From contig JAWOHN010000044.1 of NCBI GenBank assembly GCA_046485135.1, positions 16,209-80,208 on the forward strand: a stretch of DNA of 64,000 bases, read 5' to 3'. The notes under the pieces are model-generated. The model was not told the origin of the DNA. It worked only from the letters and a program-made list of their open reading frames with translations, and searched no databases. Source of the stretch: CAZAQS01 sp046485135 (GTDB lineage Bacteria; Chloroflexota; Anaerolineae; Anaerolineales; UBA4823). Of the stretch, positions 9,048-18,800 are shown one piece after another (positions within the stretch are counted from its first letter, which is position 1; each line of letters begins with the position of its first letter). The translations under genes and the position numbers were made by a program.

Positions 9048-10358
9048 ATGAATCTTAAGAAAATCTATGAATCGCGAGTTGTGTCTGCCGAAGAGGCAGT
9101 GCGGCAAATAAAATCTCACCAGCGCGTATTCCTGACCGGCAACTGCTCGGTACCCCAGACGGTGTTATCCGCCCTGGTCGATTATGCCCCTGAGCTGGAA
9201 AACGTGGAAATCTGCCAGGCCTTGACCGTTGGCCCGGCCGATTATGTGAAGCCTGGGATGGAAAAGCATCTGCGGGTTAACACAATGTTTATCAGCGCCA
9301 ACATCCGCAAAGCCGTCCAGGAAGGCCGGGCTGATTTTACGCCGGTCTTGCTTTCGGAGTTCACGCTGCTGTTCAAAAACAAGATTTTACCTTTGGATGT
9401 AGCCCTCATCCACGTCTCCCCTCCCGATGAACACGGCTTCTGTAGCCTGGGTGTAGAGGTTGGTTTGACGAAATCTCCCGCGGAATCGGCTAAAATCATT
9501 ATTGCTGAAGTCAACCAGCAGATGCCGCGCACTTTGGGCGATTCCTTTATCCACGTTAGCCGGCTAAATTATATTGTCCCGGTAGACTATCCTCTCCCGG
9601 AAATGGCTATGGGGGGTGACGGAGTTTCAGAAATCACAGAGAAAATGGCTAAAGCGATTGCGGAACTCATCCCAGATGGGGCTACCATGCAAATGGGCAT
9701 TGGAGCGATCCCCGACGCAGTATTGAAATACCTGTTCGAAAAAAAGGATCTGGGTATCCATACCGAACTGTTTTCGGATGGGGTGATCGATTTGTTTGAA
9801 GCAGGTGTACTCACCAATGCGCGCAAGACGCTCCATCCTGGGAAAATGGTAGCCGGGTTTATCATTGGTACGCGCCGGCTGTATGAATGGGTTGACGATA
9901 ACCCGCTCATCGAATTGCATCCGACTGAATATGTAAACGATCCCTTCGTCATCGCGCAGAATGAACGCCAGGTCGCTTTAAATTCTGCGATTGAGGTCGA
10001 CCTGACTGGGCAGGTATGTGCAGATAGTATCGGTCCTAAACTGTATAGTGGGGTTGGGGGCCAGCTTGATTTCATCTACGGCGCCTCACGCTCAAAGGGA
10101 GGCGTACCTATCATCGCTCTCCCAAGCACTACCACCTTACGCGATGGGACGCGCATCAGCCGGATTGTGCCCATGCTGAACCAGGGCGCCGGAGTGGTGA
10201 CAACCCGCAACCATGTGCGCTATGTTGTGACTGAATATGGCGTGGCTGATCTTTACGGACTCTCGATTCGCCAGCGAGCAAAGGCACTGATCAATATTGC
10301 CCATCCAGATTTCCGGGAAGATTTATCTCGGCTGGCAAAGGATCTTCATTACATTTAG
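9048..10358 (+). CDS. Acetyl-CoA hydrolase / 4-hydroxybutyrate CoA-transferase family protein
   Basis: This is a two-domain class I CoA-transferase of about 436 residues. The active-site Glu is in HTELFSDG, the Gly loop MGIGAIPDAV lies before it, and the C-terminal acetyl-CoA hydrolase domain contains the conserved segment TEYGVADLYG. Such enzymes move CoA between acetyl-CoA and a carboxylate (4-hydroxybutyrate, butyrate, propionate or succinate), and fermenters use them to conserve thioester energy. The chosen ATG at 9048 follows GAGGGA (9035-9040) with ideal spacing. A TTG at 9033 would overlap the ald stop and is less likely. It probably shares a transcript with ald. The acceptor acid cannot be deduced. 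Confidence 0.88.
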   Translation: MNLKKIYESRVVSAEEAVRQIKSHQRVFLTGNCSVPQTVLSALVDYAPELENVEICQALTVGPADYVKPGMEKHLRVNTMFISANIRKAVQEGRADFTPVLLSEFTLLFKNKILPLDVALIHVSPPDEHGFCSLGVEVGLTKSPAESAKIIIAEVNQQMPRTLGDSFIHVSRLNYIVPVDYPLPEMAMGGDGVSEITEKMAKAIAELIPDGATMQMGIGAIPDAVLKYLFEKKDLGIHTELFSDGVIDLFEAGVLTNARKTLHPGKMVAGFIIGTRRLYEWVDDNPLIELHPTEYVNDPFVIAQNERQVALNSAIEVDLTGQVCADSIGPKLYSGVGGQLDFIYGASRSKGGVPIIALPSTTTLRDGTRISRIVPMLNQGAGVVTTRNHVRYVVTEYGVADLYGLSIRQRAKALINIAHPDFREDLSRLAKDLHYI

Positions 10359-10400
10359 TTGTAGTGGGTTAATGCCTTCGCGGTATTAAAGGAGGTCATT

Positions 10401-11867
10401 ATGGACCGACGAACTAAAATAGTGGTGACTCTCGGCCCAGCGACAAGTGATCGAAACATGATCGAATGCCTCATCCGGGCAAAGGTCAATGTGATTCGGT
10501 TGAACTTTTCGCACGGCTCTCACCAGGAACATTCGAAGCGGATCCAATTGCTGCGGGAGATCGCAGATAAGAACAGCCACCCGATCACTTTAATGCAAGA
10601 TTTGCAAGGACCCAAAATCCGCACCGGCGAAATTGCTAATGGCGCCGTACAAATCTCGCAGGGCCAATCCTTAACCTTGACCGTTGAACCGGTAGTCGGA
10701 AACCAGGATATCGTTTCAGTTGATTTTGCCGATCTTCCAAATAGCGTCCGCCCGGGTGGACGGATTATGCTGGATGACGGCACCCTGGAGCTGGTGGTGG
10801 TAGGTGTAGATGATAAGCATGTTGAGACAAAAGTAGTTCTGGGAGGGGTGTTAAAGCCTCATAAAGGCGTTAATCTCCCCGGTGCTAATCTTAACATCCC
10901 TTCCTTTACCGAAAAGGACGCGGCAGATCTGGAATTTGGATTGGCAAACGACATTGATGCAGTGGCAATGTCGTTTGTGAGAACCCCCAACGATCTCACC
11001 CCCCTCCGCCAGGCCATCCGCAGGCTAGCGCCAGAGTGCAAATATATCCCGGTCATTGCCAAGCTGGAACGTCCCGAGGCGCTCGATAACCTGCATGAAA
11101 TCATCCGAGCCTCTGATGGGGTCATGGTAGCCCGGGGAGACCTGGGGGTGGAAATGGCGCCTGAAGCTGTGCCGATCGCCCAGAAGCGGATCATTGAATC
11201 GGCTAACGAACACGCCAAAGTGGTCATCACAGCCACTCAAATGCTTGATTCGATGATCAACAACCCGCGCCCCACCCGTGCTGAGGCTTCTGATGTAGCA
11301 AACGCGATTTTTGATGGCAGCGATGCGGTCATGCTATCCGGCGAAACAGCAGTGGGCAAGTACCCCATCCAGGCTGTAGAGATGATGCATGCGATCATTT
11401 GTAAAGCCGAAGCCCAATTGAGCAAGTGGGGTCATTGGGGAGGCAGCCTGGGCGAGGCAGCCTCCACAGAAGGCTTCCTGCGGGAAGGCCGGCACGATGA
11501 TGCACTATCGATCACCCGCGCTGCGCGTGAGCTGGCTGACGACCGTAACGTGGCGGCTATTGCCGTGTTTACCGAGACCGGCCGGACGGCTCAATTAATG
11601 GCCAAAGCCAGGCCAAGAGCGCCAATTCTGGCTTTTACCCCAGTAGAGAGGACCTTCCGGCAATTGCCGATGTTGTGGGGCGTGATCCCTATCCTGGTAC
11701 CCTATGCCGACACCCTGGAAGCCATGCTCAGAGATGTGGAAAAGGCGATCGTCACAGCCACTCCGATCCGACCCGGACAGCAGGTAGTGCTGCTCTCCGG
11801 TTTCCCAGTTGGGGCTATGAGACCTCCAAATATGGCCTTGTTGCACACAATCGGTGAACTGACATAG
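10401..11867 (+). CDS. pyk: Pyruvate kinase
   Basis: The 488-residue protein has the N-terminal RTKIVVTLGP, NFSHGSH, the catalytic Lys region VIAKLERPEAL and the Mg/ADP segment MVARGDLGVEM, followed by TQMLDSM and the C-terminal regulatory domain. It converts phosphoenolpyruvate and ADP to pyruvate and ATP. An AAAGGAGGTCATT ribosome site sits directly before ATG 10401, which fixes the start. There is no C-terminal PEP-utiliser extension. The same window encodes pyruvate phosphate dikinase, so PEP/pyruvate interconversion is covered in both directions. This is the last gene of the + strand metabolic run. The next gene is convergent. Confidence 0.97.
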   Translation: MDRRTKIVVTLGPATSDRNMIECLIRAKVNVIRLNFSHGSHQEHSKRIQLLREIADKNSHPITLMQDLQGPKIRTGEIANGAVQISQGQSLTLTVEPVVGNQDIVSVDFADLPNSVRPGGRIMLDDGTLELVVVGVDDKHVETKVVLGGVLKPHKGVNLPGANLNIPSFTEKDAADLEFGLANDIDAVAMSFVRTPNDLTPLRQAIRRLAPECKYIPVIAKLERPEALDNLHEIIRASDGVMVARGDLGVEMAPEAVPIAQKRIIESANEHAKVVITATQMLDSMINNPRPTRAEASDVANAIFDGSDAVMLSGETAVGKYPIQAVEMMHAIICKAEAQLSKWGHWGGSLGEAASTEGFLREGRHDDALSITRAARELADDRNVAAIAVFTETGRTAQLMAKARPRAPILAFTPVERTFRQLPMLWGVIPILVPYADTLEAMLRDVEKAIVTATPIRPGQQVVLLSGFPVGAMRPPNMALLHTIGELT

Positions 11868-11916
11868 CAGCGACACTGGGAAGCAAAAAGAATACCGGTT
11901 TTCGGTCTCATCTCTG

Positions 11917-13260
11917 CTACGGGCAGATATCCGCAGGGGTTATGTCTGGGTTTCCGTAACCAAAGGTCTGCGACCCAAGGGGCTCGAGAATATCAGGGTG
12001 TGATGTTGCATACTCGATTGCCGCGGCGCAGCCTGACTCGGCCCCTGCCTCGAGATAACCATCCCGGTAGACGGCAGCCATCTCGTAATAGCCGTGCTGA
12101 GGACTGTCCAGCGGATAGATTTTTTCCATTTCCCCCAAAATAATCTCGGCAAAGGCGTCTCGCTCCTGCATTGTATAGATGACCACCAGGTGGTAGCGCG
12201 AAAACGCACCGATCCATGCTTGTTCCAACGCTGGGTCCAACCAGTCATCCAGGGTGGTATCGCTGATAGCGCGATTGTAGAGTGACAATGCCTTCTGGAA
12301 GTCGCTATCTTTAGCAGCCGCCCTAGCATCGTGCAAGACATGAACGCGATAATTAGAAGGCTCAGGCTGGGAAGAAACCATCTGCCAATTTTGGCTACCC
12401 TCGGCATACGACCATATTTTGGTCATGTTTCGCTGAGGACCAGCTCCCACAGAGCCAAACCCACTCCCAGTTATATGAAGATCAAAAATTCCCTCATTTG
12501 CAGAAGGAGCCAGGTAGATGGTTGGATACGGCAAGTCATTGGTCTCGCCCTCCAACCGGTTAGTAAATTGAGCTCCTTCCCACCCAATCACCTGAACCCG
12601 TTCAAAGCAAGTATGCGCTCCACAGGAGGCTGAGCTGATCACCAGCTCAGATAATCCATCAGCATTCAAATCTTGTAAAAACCGGATTCCAGGTGCTCCA
12701 TCCAGTGGACGGCTGTCCTGCAAATATGCCTGCCGGTATTCTCCCTGACTGCATGTGTAGATTATCAGCATCCCAGCTGGAGGCATACTCACCGATCCTG
12801 GATCGTAGATGGAAACAACCAGCTCATCAGCCCCATCGCCGGTCATATCGGCTGCACCAACCGGGACAGGCAGGTTGGCAATCTCTGCAGCGTAGAGGGC
12901 TCCATCTAAGTCTTCTACCCAACCCCCTTCATTCAAGAATTGCTGAATCGCCTGAGGGTAAGTATCGAACGGACCATCTGGCAGTGGGCCTGGAGTTCCT
13001 TTGGGCCGACAAGTTGCCGTATCATCAAAGATTGTTTCTGATTGCGTTGGAGATAGAAGCGTATGGGTGGGAGTTGCCAGCGGAGGAGAGCTGGGTGAAA
13101 CAGAGTGAGTCGGCAGATCGATTGGGGAGGCAGTTCCCATCTGTGGATCAGCGGCAGGGGAACAACCTGCCAACAAATAGGCTGACACCAGGAGAGTTAT
13201 GTAAAAGTGAAAGGTTGGTTTAAGGAGAAAAAGAATTGACCTCGACAAAGAAATCTCCAT
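11917..13260 (-). CDS. Putative lipoprotein with VCBS/FG-GAP-like repeats
   Basis: A basic N terminus and hydrophobic segment end in a lipobox (LLAGC, Cys ~33), indicating a lipid-anchored extracytoplasmic protein. A Ser/Thr/Pro-rich spacer follows. The central part has two Asp-rich loops (DMTGDGADEL and DLNADGLSEL) like the calcium-binding loops of VCBS/FG-GAP beta-propeller repeats. The C-terminal ~150 residues look helical and TPR-like. Enzymatic motifs were not recognised. A TATAAT box lies on the minus strand at 13283-13288, 23 bases before the ATG, supporting the start and its own promoter. It stands alone, convergent with pyk and divergent from the methylase-like gene. Function is unknown, and a surface binding or stress-related role is only a guess. 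Confidence 0.75.
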   Translation of the reverse strand: MEISLSRSILFLLKPTFHFYITLLVSAYLLAGCSPAADPQMGTASPIDLPTHSVSPSSPPLATPTHTLLSPTQSETIFDDTATCRPKGTPGPLPDGPFDTYPQAIQQFLNEGGWVEDLDGALYAAEIANLPVPVGAADMTGDGADELVVSIYDPGSVSMPPAGMLIIYTCSQGEYRQAYLQDSRPLDGAPGIRFLQDLNADGLSELVISSASCGAHTCFERVQVIGWEGAQFTNRLEGETNDLPYPTIYLAPSANEGIFDLHITGSGFGSVGAGPQRNMTKIWSYAEGSQNWQMVSSQPEPSNYRVHVLHDARAAAKDSDFQKALSLYNRAISDTTLDDWLDPALEQAWIGAFSRYHLVVIYTMQERDAFAEIILGEMEKIYPLDSPQHGYYEMAAVYRDGYLEAGAESGCAAAIEYATSHPDILEPLGSQTFGYGNPDITPADICP

Positions 13261-13348
13261 GATTGATTTTTTATATTAAAGGATTATACTACTTATACGT
13301 GAGTACTCCATTGATCCGTGATAACCGGGTAAATTGGGTGAAAATTCC

Positions 13349-15682
13349 ATGGTCCGCCCCATCCCCTTTATTCCAGGAACCCCCCCTGCCAACCCTGGCC
13401 CATTGGCTCGCTATCTTCCACCGCTTGCGAATGGCATAGTCACCACCTGGCTGAGAGAAAACCTACCCAGCGGGGCCTGGGTGCTGGACCCATTCGGCGC
13501 GGCTCCTCACCTGGCTTTGGAGGCTGCCAGGGCTGGTTACCGGGTTATCGTATCGGCCAACAACCCGGTGTCACGAAAATTAGTGGAGATGGGGGCGAGC
13601 GCACCTGCCCTGAGCGAATATCAGGGAGCCCTGGCTGACCTGGCCTCAGCCTACAAAGGGCAAGAAAGGATCGAACCGCTCATCCGCGCATTATACACAA
13701 CAGATTGCTCGAGCTGCGGACAGCCGGTAATGGCTGATTATTTCCTATGGGAACGCTCAGCGGCTTACCCATATGCCCGCTACTACACCTGTCAGCGTTG
13801 CGGAGATAACGGAGAACGCCCTACCACTCAAAAGGATAAAGAACAGGCTACCAACTTTGCGCAAAATGACCTGAACCGGGCACGCGCATTGGAAAGAGTT
13901 GCACCGGCAAATGATCCAGACCGAACGCATGCCGAGGAAGCCCTGTCTGTTTATCTTCCTCGGGCAGTTTATGCCTTGTTTACATTGATCAACAAGTTGG
14001 ATTCGTTGGACATCAGCCCGGCCCGGCGGAATTATTTGAGCGCGCTGTTACTGTCTGCCTGTGACCAGGCCAATACCTTATGGTCTCATCCCACTTCCAG
14101 GGAAAGGCCTCGCCAACTGACTATACCGCATCACTTCCGAGAGAATAACGTCTGGCTGGCTTTAGAGCAATCCACCCGGCAATGGGTGTCTGACCAGCCA
14201 AAAATACCCTTAAGTTATTGGCCAGCACTTCCTGCAGAACCAGGTGGGATAACCCTTTTTGAAGGCAGGTTGAAGGATTTAGCCGCTGACTTATCCAACC
14301 TAAAAATAGGAGCTGTGATTGCTGCTCTGCCCCGCCCAAACCAGGCTTTCTGGACCTTGTCTGCCTTATGGGCAGCATGGTTGTGGGGTAGAGCAGCGGT
14401 TGGACCTTTCAAATCTGTCCTGCGCAGACGGCGTTACGATTGGGGCTGGCATACGGCTGCACTGTCGTCCGCTTTCGGCAGCCTGGCTCCCTTATTGGAG
14501 GCCGGCACCCCAATCTTGGGGCTGATCGGAGAAGCAGAACCGGGCTTCTTGTCTGCTTCCTTTTTAGCTGGCGCCAGCTCTGGTTTTGACCTGGATGGAT
14601 TTACCTTACGCTCTGGGAGCGGACAAGCCCAAATTCACTGGCGGCGTAGGGTGGGAGAGGTCCTCCAGACAGACCCAAAAAGCAATGCGTCGACTATAGC
14701 CCGTCAGGCCGCCCTGGAGGCTCTTAAGGATCGCGGACAACCAGCGGAATATTTGACATTACATGCTGCAGCGCTGACCAAGCTGGCAGAGCGAAATGCG
14801 TTTCCAAGAAAATCTGGCGCAGGAGCGGAAAGTCACTCCGCCCCGGAAGGTGAACCCTCCCCAGCCGAACTATATAGCCAACTCCAAAACATCTTGAAAG
14901 AAGTATTTAACTTCAGGGGTGGTTTCCGGCGATTTGACGGCAGCGAAGTTTCTTTGGAGGTAGGTAGTTGGTGGCTTAGAGACGAGGCAGATCTGCCGGT
15001 TTCCCTGGCCGATCGGATTGAGATTGCTATCGCAAAATATCTACAAAGCAATATTGTATGTAAAATAGCTGAGCTGGATTCATATCTATGCGCATTGTTC
15101 CCGGGTTTGAATACCCCTAATCCGGAACTCATTCTGCATTGTTTATATTCCTATGGAGAAGAGGAGCCTGTGGGAGGTGGTCAATGGAGAATCCGGCCTC
15201 AAGATCAATTGGAAGCGCGCCGTGCTGAAATCGAAAAAACCGAAAAGATGCTCTTCAGCCTGGCAGAGCGGCTTGGTTTTTCGGTCCAGAAAAGCTCCGA
15301 AACTGGCGATCCGGAACCGCACAGCGAAGCCAGGATAACCAATATATGGCGAGACCCTCAAAATTTCTCGCGCTATGCATTTTCTATCATCTCCTCTGCG
15401 GTTATTGGTGAAATTGTTAGACAAAAAGGTTCATTGACGCCAAAACCCCAGCAAAGATTCCGTCATGTTATTGTTCTGCCCGGCGGACGCGCCAATTTGG
15501 TAGCCTTCAAGTTGAGCAAAAATGCTTGCTTGAATAAAGAGATCGAACAAGGCTGGATTTTTCTCAAGTACCGTCACCTGCGCCGGTTGATCGAAAACCC
15601 ATTGCTGACCGCTGAGAATTTAATCGAACAGCTTGACCTCGATCCGCTCACCTACACAGCCACCCAGATGCGGCTTCTGTAA
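13349..15682 (+). CDS. DNA-methylase-like protein with zinc ribbon and degenerate catalytic motif
   Basis: About 777 residues. Residues ~44-75 resemble methyltransferase motif I (VLDPFGAAPH, then LEAARAGYRV), the context seen in large zinc-ribbon DNA methylases. A Cys4 ribbon follows (CSSC ~120, CQRC ~148). Where a DPPY-type motif IV would be expected, the sequence is ALPRPNQAFWTLSALWA (~326), and the Gly-rich part of motif I is also altered. The C-terminal third has no recognised domain. It may be a methylase-derived DNA- or RNA-binding protein that has lost catalysis. The ATG at 13349 has GGGTGA at 13335-13340; a TTG 15 bases upstream is less likely. No restriction gene is nearby. The family resemblance is moderate and the loss of activity is inferred. 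Confidence 0.65.
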   Translation: MVRPIPFIPGTPPANPGPLARYLPPLANGIVTTWLRENLPSGAWVLDPFGAAPHLALEAARAGYRVIVSANNPVSRKLVEMGASAPALSEYQGALADLASAYKGQERIEPLIRALYTTDCSSCGQPVMADYFLWERSAAYPYARYYTCQRCGDNGERPTTQKDKEQATNFAQNDLNRARALERVAPANDPDRTHAEEALSVYLPRAVYALFTLINKLDSLDISPARRNYLSALLLSACDQANTLWSHPTSRERPRQLTIPHHFRENNVWLALEQSTRQWVSDQPKIPLSYWPALPAEPGGITLFEGRLKDLAADLSNLKIGAVIAALPRPNQAFWTLSALWAAWLWGRAAVGPFKSVLRRRRYDWGWHTAALSSAFGSLAPLLEAGTPILGLIGEAEPGFLSASFLAGASSGFDLDGFTLRSGSGQAQIHWRRRVGEVLQTDPKSNASTIARQAALEALKDRGQPAEYLTLHAAALTKLAERNAFPRKSGAGAESHSAPEGEPSPAELYSQLQNILKEVFNFRGGFRRFDGSEVSLEVGSWWLRDEADLPVSLADRIEIAIAKYLQSNIVCKIAELDSYLCALFPGLNTPNPELILHCLYSYGEEEPVGGGQWRIRPQDQLEARRAEIEKTEKMLFSLAERLGFSVQKSSETGDPEPHSEARITNIWRDPQNFSRYAFSIISSAVIGEIVRQKGSLTPKPQQRFRHVIVLPGGRANLVAFKLSKNACLNKEIEQGWIFLKYRHLRRLIENPLLTAENLIEQLDLDPLTYTATQMRLL

Positions 15683-15804
15683 TTGAAGCCGAGAATGTCC
15701 CAATAATCAGGAGCAGTCTGCTTTCAGGGATGAGTGACAGGGCAAAAAGCTCACACGCATTTCAGACACTGCAAGCAGTTGGTTATGTCATGGGTCAACC
15801 GAGG

Positions 15805-18800
15805 TCAAGGTGAATCGGTGGCAGTAAGAGTTTCGGTTGGTGAAGGGGTAACCGAAGGAGGCGCCGAGGTGGCGGTGGGGGTAGACGTCACTGTTGGCGT
15901 GAGCGTCTGCGTTGGTGTTAATGTCGGAGTGAATGTGGCCGTTGGAGTTGGCGTCTCGGTGGGTGTGAGCGTCGGTGTTGGCGTTGGGGTTGGAACCTGC
16001 AAATTAATGCGCCGGAAGATCTCGGCATAAGTATTTTGCGTACTGTACATGATCAGGTGCAGAGTTACCTCTCCTGCTGGCAGATCATGTACGTCCCAGG
16101 AGTAAATGGTCTCACTGGTACGGGCCGGGTTATTACTTTGCGCCAGCCCCACCCACTGCACCGGATCTCTCCCTAGGCCGTAGTTCAAACGATAGTAATC
16201 AAAATTTGCGGTTGCGTCCACGCGCGCCATGATATCGATGGGATTAGATGTAATAACCTGATCCTCAGGCGGATAGTGTATTTCAAGATGGGGGCGCGGA
16301 TCCTCAGCAGTACACTCACGCGAGGGCACGAAAAGAATGGCTTCCTCAAAACCAGCTCTCTCAGCCCAGGCACGACCCTCAGATGTCTCTCGGATCCACT
16401 TGATGGCCCACGGGTCAGATACATTGAGAGCAAACTCTTCCCGAGTCAATTCACCGCAAGCCGCTGAAGCGCGCAAACCTGTCCAGGTATCAAAAACGAC
16501 CCGCTTCCACAAATCTTCACTGCTGGGCAGGGGTGGTTGGCCAGCTGCAAAGATCTCAGATCGTTGGCTTGGGCACCATTCAGAAGGTTCTGTTCCAGAA
16601 ACAGAACAGATTACCCGGTCGATAATGCCCGCGGGTCTAAAGAAAGGCGTTGGGTTTCCCCCAGTAATGGATTGGACAGCGTTTTGCATGAACTCAGCCC
16701 AAATTGGAGCCGCGCCGGTCAGGCCGGTTGTATTCACCATGGGGGTATAGTCGGGATTCCCTACCCATACACCCACCGCCAGATCGGGCGTATAACCCAA
16801 AGTCCAGTTGTCGCGAAAATCGTTGGTAGTACCGGTCTTGGCAGCGGCCTGAAAAGGTAGGTTTAGGACAGAATTGGCCCCGAACATAGGCGTGCGCGCC
16901 TCGCTATCGGAGAGGATGGACGAAATCAGGTAAGCATGCTCAGGGCGCACCACCTGGTCCCCGACCGGAGGCTGGTAATCGTAGATAATATTCCCGTTGT
17001 AGTCCAAAATCCGTGAAATTGCATAAGACGGAAGGCGGGTCCCTCCGTTTGCATACACTGCATAAGCGCCAGTGAACTCAAGTAAAGACAATTCGCCGCC
17101 GCCCAGGGTCAAGGATAAGCCATAAACATCCCTGGTGAGGGTGCTGATGCCCAGACGGCGGGCAAAAGCAACCAACCCATCTTCGCCGGGAAGGTCAGGA
17201 TTATCATAAATACCCACAAATTGGAGGGTTTTTACGGCAGGGATATTGTACGAATTTGCCAATGCTGAACGAACTGTCACCGGGCCATGAAACCGCCCGT
17301 CATAGTTGACCGGCACGTAAGGCGCACTTGGGTCGTTGACATTTCCCGAGGGGGGGAATTCGGTTGGCACGTCCCAAATCAGGGTAGCGGGCGTCCAGCC
17401 TTTTTCAAACGCAGCGGTATAGGTCAAGGGCTTGATGGCAGAGCCAGGCTGGCGTGGACTGATGGCCATATTGACCTGACCATCTTTCTCACTATAAAAG
17501 TCCGCCGACCCGACCATCGCCAGGACCTCCCCGGTTTTAGGTCTGACCGCCACCAGAGCACCGCTGCTGGCGTTGTTTTCAGCCAGAGCATTCACCTGGC
17601 GCTGGACGATTTGCTCCGCTAAATCCTGCAAGCCAGGATCTAAGGTTGTGTAAACCGTAAAACCAGAGCGGTAGATCGTCTGTGAGTCATATTGAGCTTC
17701 CAGAAGTGAGCGGACATAGTTTACCCAGTGAGGGTATCTAATCTCAATATCGGGGCTTTTGAACTCATACCCAACGATCTCGTTAAAGGCTGCCAGAGCT
17801 TCCTCAGGGCCCACACAGATGCGTTGTGGGTTGTTACTGACGTAAATACAACCCTGAGCCTGGCTGGCTTCCATAGTCAAGCGCAACACTTGCTGCTGGC
17901 GATTTAAGGTTACATCTCTGTTATTGTAGACGTCATACACCGCAGGCGCTTGAGGCAACCCAGCCAGGAAGGCTGCTTGCCCCAAAGTCAGCTTATCCGC
18001 AGTCGTACCAAAATAAGTTTCCGCGGCAGCCTGGACGCCGTAAGCCATGTTGCCATAGTAATTTTCGTTGAGATAAAGTTCCAGGATCTGATCTTTTGAA
18101 TAACGGCGGGTCACTTCCGCCGCCAGGATAGCTTCCCGTGCCTTGCGGGTATAGGTGCGCTCAGTGCGTTCTTCGGGCGTGAAGAGCAAATTTCGGGAAA
18201 GCTGCTGGGTAATGGTAGATGCACCAGAAACGATATCGCCCCCCATAAAATTTTGGACTAATCCACGTGCAATCGCCATCGGGTCAAAACCAGGATGGCT
18301 ATAGAATTCCTTGTCCTCAGTTGCAATCGTAGCTGCAACCAGGTAGGGAGAGATCTTATCTAACGTGACATATGTACGTCTACCGGCGTTCGGATCCAGG
18401 ATCTCGTAAAGCACATTTCCATTGCGATCCAAAATGCGCGTGGTCTCAAATTGGGCTGCTCGTTGGCGGAGATCATCCACACTGGGCAAGGTGGCTGCAA
18501 TAGTATAGTACTGGTAAAGCAGAAAAGAACCACCCAAAAGGGACACAACCACCAGTACGAAAAGACCCATAAGGGTCATGCGCAGAAGACAGCCCAAACC
18601 CTGCCGCCAATTGACAGTGCGCTTAGGCGCAACTGCCGGTGAGGCAGGACGGGACGATCGGGCTACCGGTGGGGGTTTGGTGGGAGGTACAACCGGTTGG
18701 CGAGCGCGCGGCGCGGTGGAATATGCGGCCGGGGTTACCCGAGTGGCATCCATATCGGTTTCACTCACCCTTTGTGGGAGAGGCTCTGAACGATTGCCAG

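Noticed and set aside
15734..16030. Val/Gly-repeat protein on the + strand
   Set aside because: Artefact of reading the Thr-Pro coding repeat backwards; the PBP frame is the real one.
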